Shown: positions 42,919-54,985 of the stretch, one piece after another
Position numbering within the stretch: the stretch's first letter is position 1
Layout of the letters: each line of letters starts with the position of its first letter
Assembly: GCA_004519485.1 (NCBI GenBank)
Contig: CP038109.1
Location: 396,001 to 460,000, forward strand
From: Nannochloropsis oceanica
Taxonomy: Eukaryota > Sar > Eustigmatophyceae > Eustigmatales > Monodopsidaceae
Length of the DNA stretch: 64,000 nt
Direction of reading: 5' to 3'
The notes under the pieces: generated by a model
Database searches by the model: none
What the model was told of the DNA's origin: nothing
The model's input: the letters and a program-made list of their open reading frames with translations, nothing else
Program-made: the position numbers and the translations under genes

Positions 42919-45900
42919 ATGCTAGGATGCTCACTTTACGTCCTCGATCTCACGTCTAGACTGCATCTCCACTATTACAACGACAGGGGGCTGCTGAAGG
43001 ATATCCTGATGCTCTCGGAGGACGGAGAGGAGGAAGTATTATCAACCCTGGCGGATCTTGGCGGTGGGAGGGGTGAGGAGCTGCAAGGGGGAGAGGAGGT
43101 AAACGACCAGGGTGAGGACGAAATTCTCGTCCACGAAGTCTTCCTGGAGGAGGAGCAGAAAAAGAGGGAGGATGCGGAGGAGCAGGACCAAGAATACACG
43201 GGCCCGGCGGTTGTCGAATACGAGCACGACGTGGCCATGCCTAACCTCATGACGGGGGAGCAATTCGAGGCCGCCATGGAAGCCCAATTTTTGCAGCCAC
43301 ACCGGGTATCCATGCAAGCCCGCAGGACCGTACTCAGAAAAAGGGCCGTTGAAGGCGGCAAGAATCCCGCTGGCAACGATGCCTTGGTGCTTTTTGCACT
43401 CTTACGCCCGCACCCGACGCGCTGGTACGTTTGGGAAGGAGAGAAGGATTTGTCGACGTCCCCAGCTAGTTCTCGGGTCATTCCTCACAACATGTTTCTT
43501 CTCTCCTCTTCTGATCATTTCTATGCACATATAAGGTGGAGTTTGGACGCCGCACAGGCCAATTTTTTTTTGACCGAGCGAGGTACGCGTATACGTAAAT
43601 AATGCCATCCCCTCCTATCCCCTCTTGAGACCCTCGACACTGCCTTCGAGTCCACCCACAAATGTTCCCGCCAAACCACGCACACCACCTCACATTGCAA
43701 ACAGAACTTCTCGCAATGCATAATGATGCAGAACCCATGGCTAAAAGAGGGCCAGTTCCCATCGAAGGCTCTTCATTGGAAGCAGACGTTTTTCGATTTC
43801 GGAGTGGTGAGCTGCAAGGCCCACTCTTTCCCGAGGTTCAGCTACTTGAGGCGGCTATTGCAAAATATGGACGGAGTGGGTTTCTAAGACAACGCTTAGA
43901 GGCGGATGAATTGCTGGTACGTGATTGAATCTTGGGATTTGTAGAGTGTGTGTGTATGTGTGTTCTATGTATGCATGCACGCCCTCTCCTCTCTGGCCCT
44001 ACACCCGACACACCAACCTCTCCTTCCACAATATCCACGCAGGCCAACGTCAGACATGCCTCTCCCCTCCTCCCTCTTTCCTTCCCTCAACGCCTCGCTC
44101 GCGCCAGGCAAGCTTTTTGGGCCTCCCGGAAGAACATCGCTTACTCCCCTTCTGCCCTGGTTAACATTCAAATCGAGGACGGGAGGGAGGGAGGGGGGGA
44201 CGGACGGACAAGGTGGTGGACCGTCCCTGCAGCTTTGGCCGGATTCAAGCTCAATTGGATGGAGCTGAAACAAATACCGTTGAGGAGATACGTCGTGCCG
44301 ATGGAGGAAGGGGAGGGAGGGAGAGAGGCAGGGGCAGCATTTGATTTCGGGGTGCTGGTGAAAGAGAGTGCGGTGGTAGCGTTGGCAAAGAAATTGCAGA
44401 AGGGACGATACAATGAGTATAGGAGAAAGGCCCGCAAGAGAGGATTGTGGGTTGAGTGGGTGAAGGAGAGGTATCAAGAAGCAGTAGAGGAAGGGGCGGA
44501 GGGCGGGGAGGGTGACGAACGGTTGGTGGACTGTGTGGAAGGGAGTGCATTCGGCTGGCATCAGACGACGACGGATACGTATAATGCGAGTCGAAGCATG
44601 TCATCGGTTTCGGATTTGGTGGGCGTGAAGTGGTGAGTGAGGGGGAAGGGAGGGAAGGAGGGAAACCTTGTTTCCCATAAGAGTGGGATTAAGAGGTGCT
44701 CACACTTTTTTTTTTTTTTTTAATCTACCTGATGCCCCCCTCTCTTCCCATCGCTCGCTTCCTTATTTCCGTAGGGTAACGCGTGTGATGGCCCAAGAAT
44801 TGTTCAATCTCAGCACTGCGGAGCTCGCCCTCCTTCCCCGTCTCCCTGGCCTCGACCCGAGCCATACGGGCGTGGCCGGCGATTTGTTTAATGAACGAGA
44901 TTTACAGGTGTTTTCGAATGCCTGTGTCATGCACGGATGGCCGTTTGCACTGCGGAGGAAGGGGTTGGACTCAAAAGCTTTGCAAGAGGTGGCTTATAAG
45001 ACGGTGGAGAGGAGGGAGAGGTTGAGGGAGGAGATGGGGAATGAGGAAGAGGAGGGGGAGGAGGAAGGCGAGGAGGAAGGCGAGGGGTTTGTGAGGGTGA
45101 TGTTGGGTATGGAGGAGGGGGGGGAGGAGGAAGGGGTCGAGAGAGGGGGAAAGAGGAATAGAAGATTCTTGCAGCGGGCGGTGGGGAAGCACGGAGGGCT
45201 CGAAGGTTTCTTGAGATACAGAGTGAAGGTGGAATGTGCGATGGAAGAACTAGAAGAAAAGAAACGGGTGCTGCGACAGTTGCAAGAGGCAGCGACAGAG
45301 GGCGAGGACGAGGACGAGGACACACAAAAGGAAAGGAAGGAGGAGGAGGTGTTCGTTAATGCTCCCGTGCCGCTTCGTGACCTCCTTCCTGCTGCTAAAG
45401 CTCACACCCGCTGGTTCTCGAGGACGGCAGCAGAAGCCACCTTCTTTCTACCTCCCCATTTGTTACCAGCTGCGCCGCCTCCTCATATGATGCGTGTGCG
45501 AAAAGGATGTGTGTATTATAGAGAAGACTCATTGCGGCAGCATGTGGAGTTTGTGATGGGAGCGAGGGAGTTTCAGAAAAGGCGCCTGGCGGTTGTCAGG
45601 CGTTTGGAGGAGGAGATGTGTGACGAGCTCTTGTTGTGGGAGAGCAAGATGAAAGGCAAGAGGAAGAATGGAGGGCCAGCGCTGCTAGGTGAAGGTAGAG
45701 ATGGAAGACGAGGCGAGGTTGATAAGAAGCAGAAGGAGGAGGAGAGTGTCTGGTATCGTCGGTTGCAAGTGGTAAAATCATTGGCAGGAGGGCAATACTT
45801 CGAGGCAGGGGGACACATCGGACCGGTAGGGTGGCGTGGAAAGGATAGACGGGGGCACGGGCGCCAAGAACAACAACGGCAGCAGGGACCGAGTGGGGCA

Positions 45901-48108
45901 CAGAGTGAGCACCAGCGTCGCACTGCTCTGGCCTTGGGCGTTCGGCGTGTCATCCACAACCTCATGGTCTCCCAACACTCTGGTCGTCCACAGACGTCCC
46001 CGCTCCTGCTCGGTGTGCATACCCGTTTTCCCTCCGCCGCCTCCTCCTCCGACACCACCACCACGTGCACCACCACCTCTTCTGTGGGAGAATGTTTTTT
46101 CCTCCCTCCTTCTTCCCTTTCCTCTTCCACCAAAACAGTCATGGACGGGCTAGCTGAAGTGCTGGTGCTGCCGGAGCTGGAGGAGCTCATCAGCAATCTA
46201 AGCCCTCCAACAGCCCAACAAGTTATTAGACAAGCAGTAGCCTGTTGCGCTCTAGTCAAATATAATGAACGTCAGGCCGCTGCTTGGTTACCTCCAGTTC
46301 GACGGCGAACCGAGGAGAGAAAGCGAAAGAAGTCAGCGATACAGCAGAAGCAGCAACAAGGGGACGAAGATGAGGACTCGGAGAAGGGAGAGTCGACGGC
46401 AATGGAAATGATGCCCTGGTCCTTAGGGATACCCCTACATGTAAAGTGGTTGCAACCTGGTCCGGTGTGTTTGGCCGTGCGGGAGCTCACTGCACCCCTC
46501 GTGTCAATGCTCAAATCCCTTTTGATCCAAGGAAACGTCGTCAACGGCCGTGCTGCTGCTGCTGCTGCGGCTGCCGGAAGAGGAGACAGCAGCAGTAGCG
46601 ACAGCAATAGCAACAGCAACAGCAACAGCAGCAGCGTGGCTTGCTTGCCCGGAGGGGTACATGTGGACATGCTTAGGGGTAAGGGGCGTCCACAGATTGC
46701 GTCACCCACCTTTGTCGCAATCCACCCTCTTGTGGTCCAAGAGCTCCTGTCGGTCCTTTCTAGTGAGGTAGTCCGTGATGCCCTGGCTCAAGAATTGCAC
46801 GGCATGCCCCTCCCTCCTCTTTCAGCTGAAGCTGGTTGCTCTACTGGTGGCTCTGCGGCCATTCCTACTGCTCGTACTCCCGCCAAGGTCGCGTTAGAAA
46901 ATCTATTGTCATCGTTGGAGTCTATGGCTGTGCCACGTGCCCATGCCCTCAATCGGCGCCTCGCAGCTTCCAATCCTTTGGTAGCCACTACCCGAAACAG
47001 CAGCAGTAATAATAGCAGCGGCAATAGCACTAAGCCAGCAATTGAGTGGTGTTTGCCTTTATATGACAAACGCACAGCCACAGACCCCTCTCTTCGAAAT
47101 CAGCAGCGGTTGGGCTGTGCTTTTGCCCAGGTGTGTGTGGAGTCCGCCATCTGCCGCGTGTGTACTCTGTGTATTGCACAGCACTGTGGGTGCGACCTAA
47201 GCTTGGGAGCAGCACCTAATCAGCTGGCTCCTCGAGTGGAAAAGGAGCGGGCGTTCTTCAAGGCCATGCTTTTGGTGCAACAGCGAAAGCAACAGCAGGA
47301 CCAGAAGCAGGTAAAGGAGGACAAAGAAAGTATGGCAAGAAAGTGTAAGGGCGAGATGGGAAAGAAAAGGAGGAAAAAGGAGGAAGGGGATGACGGACAA
47401 TCTCTTCCTGCTTCCGTCTTTCGGGGCTTGCGGCGGGAGGAGGAGTTGCGCTCGGGCTGGGAGAGCCGCACTCTCAACCGCACAAGTCAAGCTGTTATCG
47501 AGGACACAGTGGACCGAGAGGAACACGAGGTTAACTCCACCCCTTGTTTGCCCGCCCATGAATTGTTGGTGTACTTGCAGAAAGCAGCCACGGAAAAGAT
47601 GCGCATAACGATGAGTGGAAATACTGGAGGGAGAAGGAGGACGACGGCGGCGGATGCCGGGACTGATGGTGGTGCTAGCGATCAGCAGCAGCAGCATCAG
47701 CAGCGACAAAAATTAGACGGTAACCACAGTGACCCTTTTTGTGTGCTCGGGCAATTGGATGAATCTGCGTTGGTGGCTCTGGGGGTGGTGGTAGAAGAGG
47801 CGTTGGTAGGAATGGTGGAAGGCATGTTGCAGCAGGCAGCGGTGCGGAGTTGGCGGGGATCATATCGGGGGTTGAGGGAGGAGATGCATGCAGATGTCAA
47901 ACAGACATTACGGGCTCACTTAGGGCGGGAGGGTGGTGGAGGAGGGGAGATGAGCAGAAGATCAGGAGGAGAGATGGCAGAGGCGGAGGCAAGAGAAGAG
48001 CAGGAACGCATTGTGCTGTGGGCTGTTTTTGGGCGCCCACGGCACGAGAAAGTAAAGGGGAAAAGGAAATGTAGAGAAGAGGGTGGAGAAAGACCAGATG
48101 GGGATTAA
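42919..48108 (+). CDS. Large protein of unknown function with possible XPA-like modules, five exons
   Basis: Exons are 42919-43424, 43536-43582, 43705-43916, 44043-44632 and 44775-48108, with all junctions GT-AG and in phase; 1,562 aa. No family was recognised outright. At least three segments share a pattern close to the XPA C-terminal DNA-binding region, where a T-(E/A)-A-x-x-x-(Y/F)-x-L strand leads into helices. They are WSLDAAQANFFLTERELLAM (about 168), VMAQELFNLSTAELALLP (about 455) and FSRTAAEATFFLPPHLLP (about 670). Helices with KYGRSGFLRQR and KHGGLEGFLRYR resemble the XPA K-x-G-x-x-G-L/F element. No zinc finger is seen. The second half is Glu/Lys/Gln/Ser-rich with CCTC/CAG tracts. 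Head-to-head with ORC3. An XPA-superfamily repair or replication protein is an inference. Confidence 0.7.
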
Positions 48109-48610
48109 CACACATCGAGATGTGTAATAAAAAAGCATGTAAATAGGGAAGATGGTAAAGGCAAAGTCATACACGCATATCTTCCTTATTTTCGGTATCT
48201 GTTTTTTCTTTCCTTTGTCCCTCTCTGCTGGTTTTGTTCGCAGTTGTTACTTTCTCATTCCTGGGTTGGCTTTCAGCTTATTCGGGCTTCAGAAATCTCG
48301 CGAAAGTGTGTATTCCTCTCACTCGTTGATAGCTCGAAGTCCCTTTGGGATGGGACTACATGTATGTACGTACGTATATGCAAGGCTACATTTCTGTATA
48401 AAAGTGTCAATGGAGTGCTGCCTCTTTGTGCATGTGCAGTAGAAAAGGGAGGAAGAATGGGTACAATATTTACCGAATGTTTGATTATTGATTGATCCCT
48501 TTCCCCTCTTTGGCCATCAACGAGAAAAAAGGGCAAGAACAAGGAGGGCCCATTTTAAATTCCTTTCCCACCTCCAACATCCTCTCTCTTGCTCATCGCC
48601 ACTGATTTAT
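48109..48610. other. Convergent intergenic region, XPA-like / SDR
   Basis: About 500 bp, T-rich in its first half, with no supported gene. Confidence 0.5.
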
Positions 48611-50121
48611 CTACTTCGTCTTCTTTCCCTCTTTCCCCTTCGCATTCTTCTGCAGAGCAAGTGCCGCCTTCTCCCTCGCAGGAACCAACTCCTTAAGGAG
48701 AGACACAGTCATTAGTTTTTCAACAACCGGGGTAGGTAGATTCATGAGAGGCAGTAAGTAAAAGGTAGCGTCCGCCCCAACGATATACTGAGTGCGTGGC
48801 ATTACCGCAGTGGTGGCCTTCATCAAGGCATTCACTACGTGACTTGGGTCCCAGCAACCGTCCGTGTGGTCCGATGTCAGTCTCTGCACGGCCGCCAGGT
48901 ACTCCGGCCCATATTCTGCCTTGGTGACGTCGTCCAGGGCGTCGTATGAGGTCTTGAGCGTGGCCGCGGCGCCCGTCGCAATTTGCGTACGGTGAAAAGA
49001 GGGGTTAATAGTGATAACCTAGTGGGTGAATTAAGGGAAAGCGGGGTGGGTGAATGAAACGGGCTTTTTCCGGGCTTACATATGTCTCCCCTTCCATTCC
49101 CCCTGATTTTGTTAACTTTCCTTGCTTCCTCGTCCTTTTCTCACCTTGATTCCCCATCCTTCCATCTCGAAGCGAAGCGATGTCGTGAAGGCCTCGGCAG
49201 CTATGGCAATTGTGGAAAGAGATGAAGAAAAATTATATTAATAAAATAAATCAGGAAAGACAGCAGCAGCGGCGTGGTTGTTTTTATGCTGGTCTCCGGC
49301 GTACCGTGTTTGGAGGCTGCATAGGCACTCATACAGGGAGCGCCATAAAAGATACCGGCAATGCTCGTAACATTAACAATCCGACCTTTCGATTCCTTCA
49401 ACAACGGCAGGCAAGCCTTGCAGACTGCGATCATGGCAAACAGGTTCACTTCCAGCGTCTTGCGATAGGACTCCAAAGGCGTCCAATCCACAAGACCTCC
49501 CTGACCCACCCCAGCGTTATTCACCACCGCAAAAAGTTTCTTCGGGCACTCCTCCTTGATCTTTTTTACCATACGGTCAATGTCCGCCTGCTTTGTCACG
49601 TCCATCGGCAATGCTATCATGGTTCCCGCACTGCCGGCCGCCCTGGTCTGAAGCGCAGCCACGCCTTGCGGGGTTAAGCAGCCGGCATAGACCTTCCATC
49701 CTTTCTTGACCAGTGATAAAGAAAAATCGCATCCAAACCCCGAGTCACAGCCTGTCACAAGAATAGCACGTCCTTTCGGGGCCTCGAAGCGCGTGATGAA
49801 GGCGCCTGAACAGAGCTTGATAAGGAAGGATAGCAGCACGCCAATGGCCCCAAGAGGGCAAAGGAGAAGGCGAATAATGTGGTAGAGGTGCCATATCAAG
49901 TCGTCAACGATGGGGAGGTGAAGGAAGTCATTGAAGACATTCAGTCTGAAGGGGGCAAGAAGGGAGGGGGGAATGAGGCATGAGTGATGTGGTGGGGACG
50001 AGGCAAGCAAGTGGCTCTGGTACAGTTGTTGAGGGAAGACAAGCGGACCTCGGATGGTCAAACAAGCGAACTGACAAAACACGGGTACTTACACCTTGAA
50101 GGACAACGGGTCGTCTTTCAT
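48611..50121 (-). CDS. Membrane-anchored short-chain dehydrogenase/reductase (retinol/steroid type), four exons
   Basis: NAD(P)-dependent oxidoreductase probably acting on a lipophilic alcohol or ketone. Exons are 50121-50093 (only 29 bp), 49945-49305, 49200-49145 and 49018-48611; all GT-AG and in phase, 377 aa. The N-terminus MKDDPLSFKVLNVFNDFLHL leads to a long hydrophobic anchor (about 25-60), so ER or another membrane. SDR motifs are RAILVTGCDSGFGCDFSLSL (cofactor loop), FAVVNNAGVG, GRIVNVTSIAGIF and the catalytic YAASK interrupted by the second splice. TGCDSGFG is typical of the RDH/11beta-HSD2/17beta-HSD6 branch. The C-terminus is Lys-rich (GKEGKKTK), compatible with a dilysine-type ER signal though not an exact KKxx. 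Confidence 0.9.
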
Positions 50122-51316
50122 CTTCCTCTCGCTGCGGTGGCTTGTGTCTCGATTGACCCTGACTGATTGTGTTCGCCGAGACGCGATGATGAGTTCCCTT
50201 GAGCTTTGGTTCCCTAGTTGTTTCCGAAAGCCTGCCTGCTGGAGCCAACTACAAATTAAGCATTTGTACGGTGCCTCGATGACCGGGACACTGTATGCTT
50301 GCAGTGTGTGACCAGCGCGCACGAACCCGCCGGTTTTGAATTTGTGGCGGTTACTTGCAGCGGCTCTGCTGGGGACGTAAAATACGTCGCAAATCGACGG
50401 TGAGTTGAGTATCGATACCGATGCTGCATGATTTCCGATAAAGAGTCGCGAAAGACTAGCTACACGAGCAATGCATGCCTCTTTGACCCTCGACTGGCGG
50501 ATGATTATGAGTTGTGGGAATCATGCTCCCGGTGAGACACGCAAAAAGGCAAGGTGGCGAATGCTCAGTTGTGATCTCTCGAGGGTAATAGACAGAAATA
50601 AAGCTAACACAATTGTGCAGCTTTCCCACGAGATTCAAGGTCGTCATCATCCTTCAAGCCCTGCTGGTGGTGGTAGTCGAACTTTCTATGGCCCAGCGGG
50701 ACAGGCTTTCAGGACGAGGAAAAACAACAGACACGAAAGTTGACGTACGCCATCTACTAAATTCATTGGGAGAATCATGCCTTCTTCATGAGCAAAACGA
50801 AGAAAGGCGAATAGGCGACAAACAAAAGGGCATAGACCGACGAAAACACGCCTCTACTTCTTCAACATCCTCAAAGGGATAAAGCGAGACACAAGCTTAG
50901 CAAAAATATTTGGACAAGCTTTTAAATCTCAAGCAGGACCACCAACAAGCGAAATCGTAATCTTTTTTTTTTTTAATGGATCCACTAAAATTAGATAAAT
51001 GATACCCACATGTGTCCCCTCACGAACATCTTCTAAATTCTTCTTCAATCTGTTCACATTTAAAGCTGTGTATCTCCACCAAGTTTCTATCATACGTCTC
51101 CAATTTCACCAACATTGTTTGATTCTCTACACAGACGTAAAAACCGTCTATTCCCTATAATCCAACGCCCCGCTTCTGATATATTTACAGAACCAAAAAT
51201 GTAATAGGAAGACACCGAGCTTAGCCAAAATTATTAGTCACGGTTTAAATGAAAAGATAGACATGACAGCCTCTTCCCCCTACCGACCAATTCCTCCCTT
51301 CTATACCCCCTCTCTC
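50122..51316. other. Intergenic, SDR promoter side / kinase 3' flank
   Basis: 1.2 kb, AT-rich in the second half (50950-51240). No supported gene. Confidence 0.45.
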
Positions 51317-53117
51317 TTACCCATCTCCAAAATCCTCCCCTCCACTCAACTCCCCCGCCGTCGACTCCCCCTCAAACGATTGATCCATATCGAAGCTCGT
51401 ATGGCTCGCCGTGCTGTGATCCGTATTCGTCGCACTCCTCCACGCCGTTATCCCCCCTCCATCTGGATTGGGCAACGTCGCATCTTCCTCGTTCACGATG
51501 AAGTCATAGAGCGTCGCCACCGTCGTTTCTGACACCCCATTTAAATATCGCTCACATGCCAATGAAACCCTCCCCCAAAAGACCGCATACTCTGACAACC
51601 TGCCATTCAACCTCGCCACAGTATCGGGGCTATGAGCGGTCGAAATCAAATTCCGGATGTGCTCGCCCCTCCGGATGATCAAATCCAAATCCAACTCACA
51701 CCGTTCCCAAAATGAGTCCAGCCTGTTCAATATACGGTCTAGACGTTGCAAACATACAATAACCTGACTAATCTGCTTATCCTCCAACTGCCTCATGGCC
51801 CCCGGTGTCTCCCCGATCACCCTCAAAGGCTCCACAGCCTCAGCAGGCAACAAATCGTTCAACACGTAAGCAAGCTCGTCCACTTTCGCATCGTATTCTC
51901 CTTCAATCGCATATGTCTCGTCACAATGCACCGATGGCAGCAATGACTCCAAAATCTGCTCATCCGTCAAGTGCCCTTCCTTCTCTTGGTCGTGCTGCTC
52001 CTCTTTATGCGGTCGCTGCTGTCGCTGCTGCTCTCGCAGAGACTGCTTCACTCTTCCACAGTCATCATGATTCCCCTTCGCATCTCCCTTAAGCTGCTGG
52101 CTCGAGCCACACCCTCCCCCTAAGGCGTGGCGATCTTTCCCCGTCCTGCTCTCCTCCCTACACTGCTTCTTCTTTCCTCCCGTCCCGTCCTCTCCCTTGC
52201 ACACCATCTCCTCCTTTCCCTCCTTCCCATGCTGCTGACAACTCTCCGAGCATCCTCCCTCGCCTCCTTCCCCTCCCCCGGGGGAAGACCGGCACTGCTT
52301 GCTCCTCCGTTCCCTCTCCCTGTACTGGACCAGTTTGTGTGACCCAACTAACTCTTTTGCGGCCTTCTTAATGATTCTCGACATTTGCACGGTCGCCTGC
52401 TCATTGCTCCTTTGGACGTCTTGGACCTCCCTCCGTATCTCACTCAACCACTGCCGAATCGACAGAAAGAACGACTGGGCCAATGCCAGCTCTCCCTCCT
52501 TCAAGGCCAGAGTCAAATCAGGAAAGATGGACAGGACCAACACGGCTACCTCGTGCACTTTCCGCAAGAGTTTCACCGTGAGATGCAGCTCATGTCTACA
52601 GACCACTGCCCCGGTGCGCACACAGCAGGCGATCTCGGATGCAACAAGCCCATTTTTTGATACAATTAAATCAAAAGCCACGCCCAGGCTCTGCGCGATC
52701 CATCGTTGAACCTTGACAAGGAGGCCAAGCCTTACTTCGACAGGAGCAGTGGCAATGGGGTCGGGCGCCACGTGGGGGGGGCGGGGAGGAAGAGAAGAAG
52801 GCATCGTACTGGTGAGACTGCTATTGCTGCTACTACTACTGTTCCCGCTGTGCCCACCACCTCCGCCACTAGTTGCACTGTTTGAATGATGGCCTCTGCC
52901 TGGACCTTGGGGAAGAGAATGGTCCATTTTCCCTGCTCCAGTGCCGAATGGAGGGGGGTCACCAGGTGCTCTGCTGAGAGACCGGATGTCTGTGCGGCCG
53001 GGATAAGTGCTGATACCACCAAATGCAGCACGGTCTTCGCTCATGCAGGAATCACGGCCCATAGTCCGGCCCAGAGCAATGGTGGGGACCCCGGCCATAT
53101 CCTTTGGTTGTTGTGGG

Positions 53118-53159
<42 letters not shown>

Positions 53160-54667
53160 AGGGCTTGTTGTTGATGTTGCTGCTGCGGATGCACTTGATA
53201 CGCTTTCTTTTCCTCCTCATGTCGCGCCTCCCGATGTTGCTGCTCCTCCCTTTCCTGCCGGGCATAATACTGCTGCTGCATGTGGGAATGATGGGTGTGC
53301 TTCTCCCCCGTGGGAAACCGCTGCTGGAACTGCTGGGGTTGCCCCTGGGCCGTAAAATAAAAATCTGCAGGTAAGTCATCCATCCCCTTTGCCCAGGGAT
53401 GCTGCAAGGCCTGGGCTATCGTCAATCGCTTCGCGGCATTGGGCGTCATCAATCTTTTAATCATGTCCTTGGCAGCAAGGGACAGGTGGTCCCAGAGCCC
53501 AAGACCCTCCACCTTCAAGACTCCACTAAACGGCGTTAATGTCCCGTCCTCATCCACGCGGTGCACCACATCAAACTCCGGAAATTTTGCAACCAGCATC
53601 ACATGCAAGACCGCTCCCAACGACCAACAATCCGCCGGGAACCCTGAAGCCTTCCCCTGCCCATGCGCCAATAACTCCACCTCGGGGGCGAGATACGCCC
53701 GGGTCCCGACGAAAGTCTCCGCGACACTCCCAACCCCCGAAGGATCAATCAGCTTTGACAAACCAAAATCCAGTAACTTGACCACAACCTCCTGTTTTTC
53801 TCCTCCGTCATCGCCTCGTCGTGCTCCACCTCTTCCTCCCGCTTTTCTCGCCCCGGCTGCAGAGGCTCCTTCTGCCGTCAACAATGAGGGGAATTCGGGG
53901 GAGGGTACGGCCAAAAGGACGTTTTCCGGCTTGACGTCTCGGTGAACAATATTATGGCTGTGGAGGTACCGTAAAGCCTCGGCAAGCTGCAGGAAAATGG
54001 GACGGGCGTCTGCTTCGGAGTAGTGATTACGCTCCAAGATCTCAAAGAAGAGCTCCTTGCCCCTGATCAACTCCATAACGATGACCAGGGTGTTCGAGTT
54101 CTCATACACCGTGTGCAGCTTGACAATGTTCGGGTGCGCCACGCTCTTCAAGATAGTCACCTCGCGCATGACACGGTCGAGTCGCATCTCCGAAGCGCCC
54201 TTCATCTTGATGGGGCGCAGGTCAATGATCTTGGAAGCCCACTCCAAGCCCGTCTTCTTTTCGATGCACCGCCGCACCACGGCAAACGCCCCCCTGCCCA
54301 AATCGCCACCATGGGGTAGTTCGTAATCCTTTAAGAAGTCCGCGGGCAGCAAATTCCTGCGCATCGACGGATTTTGGCGTCCCCTCTTCTTCGTGCTAGC
54401 AGTACCGGCAGCGGCTCGGTTAGGGGCGCGCCGCTGCGGATTTGGACTGCCGGTCCGTGAAGAGGTCACTGGCTGCTGTTGCTGCTGCTGTTTCTGCTGC
54501 TTCTGCTGGCACTGCATCGGCAAAGGTGGCTGCGACTGCGGCAGCGGCAGCGGCTGCGGCATGGCGCCTGTGTGTGGGTGTGAGGTATGGTGTTCGTGAG
54601 TGATACCCATCTTGGACGAAAGCCGCGGTGTAGGTCGTATGGAGAACCCGACCACTGGCCTCCCCAT
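51317..54667 (-). CDS. CAMK-type Ser/Thr protein kinase with long helical C-terminus
   Basis: Single exon, 1,116 aa from the ATG at 54667. After a Gln/Pro-rich leader the kinase domain spans about 118-430. Seen are the Gly loop LGRGAFAVV, VAIK-type Lys146 (WASKIIDL), HRDVKPENVLL with catalytic Asp244, DFG at 300-302, and GTRAYLAPEV with WSLGAVLHVMLV. A 40-residue Gly/Ala/Arg insert sits between the catalytic and DFG loops. There are no EF hands, so it is not a CDPK. A poly-Gln stretch (about 13 CAG-type codons, 53123-53161) follows. The last 450 residues are mostly helical (VKVQRWIAQSLGVAFDLIV, WLSEIRREVQDVQRSNEQ) and match no family I recognise. The CHK2/CaMK-like branch is likely; substrate unknown. 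Confidence 0.88.
53123..53161. repeat. CTG/CAG trinucleotide run coding poly-Gln
   Basis: About 13 uninterrupted repeats inside the kinase gene, likely length-variable between strains. Confidence 0.9.
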
Positions 54668-54985
54668 CACAGCGCCCCAGGTAGACCATGAAGAGGTCAC
54701 CTCATAGCTTACAGGCGAAGTGTCTGTTTGCCGGAGTTGGATTTTGTCCGACCTTAATGCAGCGGGACGAACTTGGAAGCAACAGCATCAAGTGCAAAGT
54801 GAGGCTGGCGAGGCCTTGTTGAAGCTGGGTTGCGCGCGAGCCCATGATGGTATGTTATTTTCCAGGATATATATATATAACACATGCGTGTGCCTTTGTT
54901 TCTTTGACTTTTTAGAGCTTTAATACATTTAATAATACATGTGTTCTTACAAAAATGTACAAGGTTTCCAGCCCCCAGGTGTATC
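54668..54985. other. Short gap, kinase promoter side / CWC16 3' flank
   Basis: 318 bp with an AT-rich ATATATATA tract near 54870. No gene. Confidence 0.45.

Noticed and set aside
48152-48442. Hydrophobic plus-strand frame after the XPA-like gene
   Set aside because: The hydrophobicity comes from T-rich 3' flank DNA; there is no family match or conserved motif.
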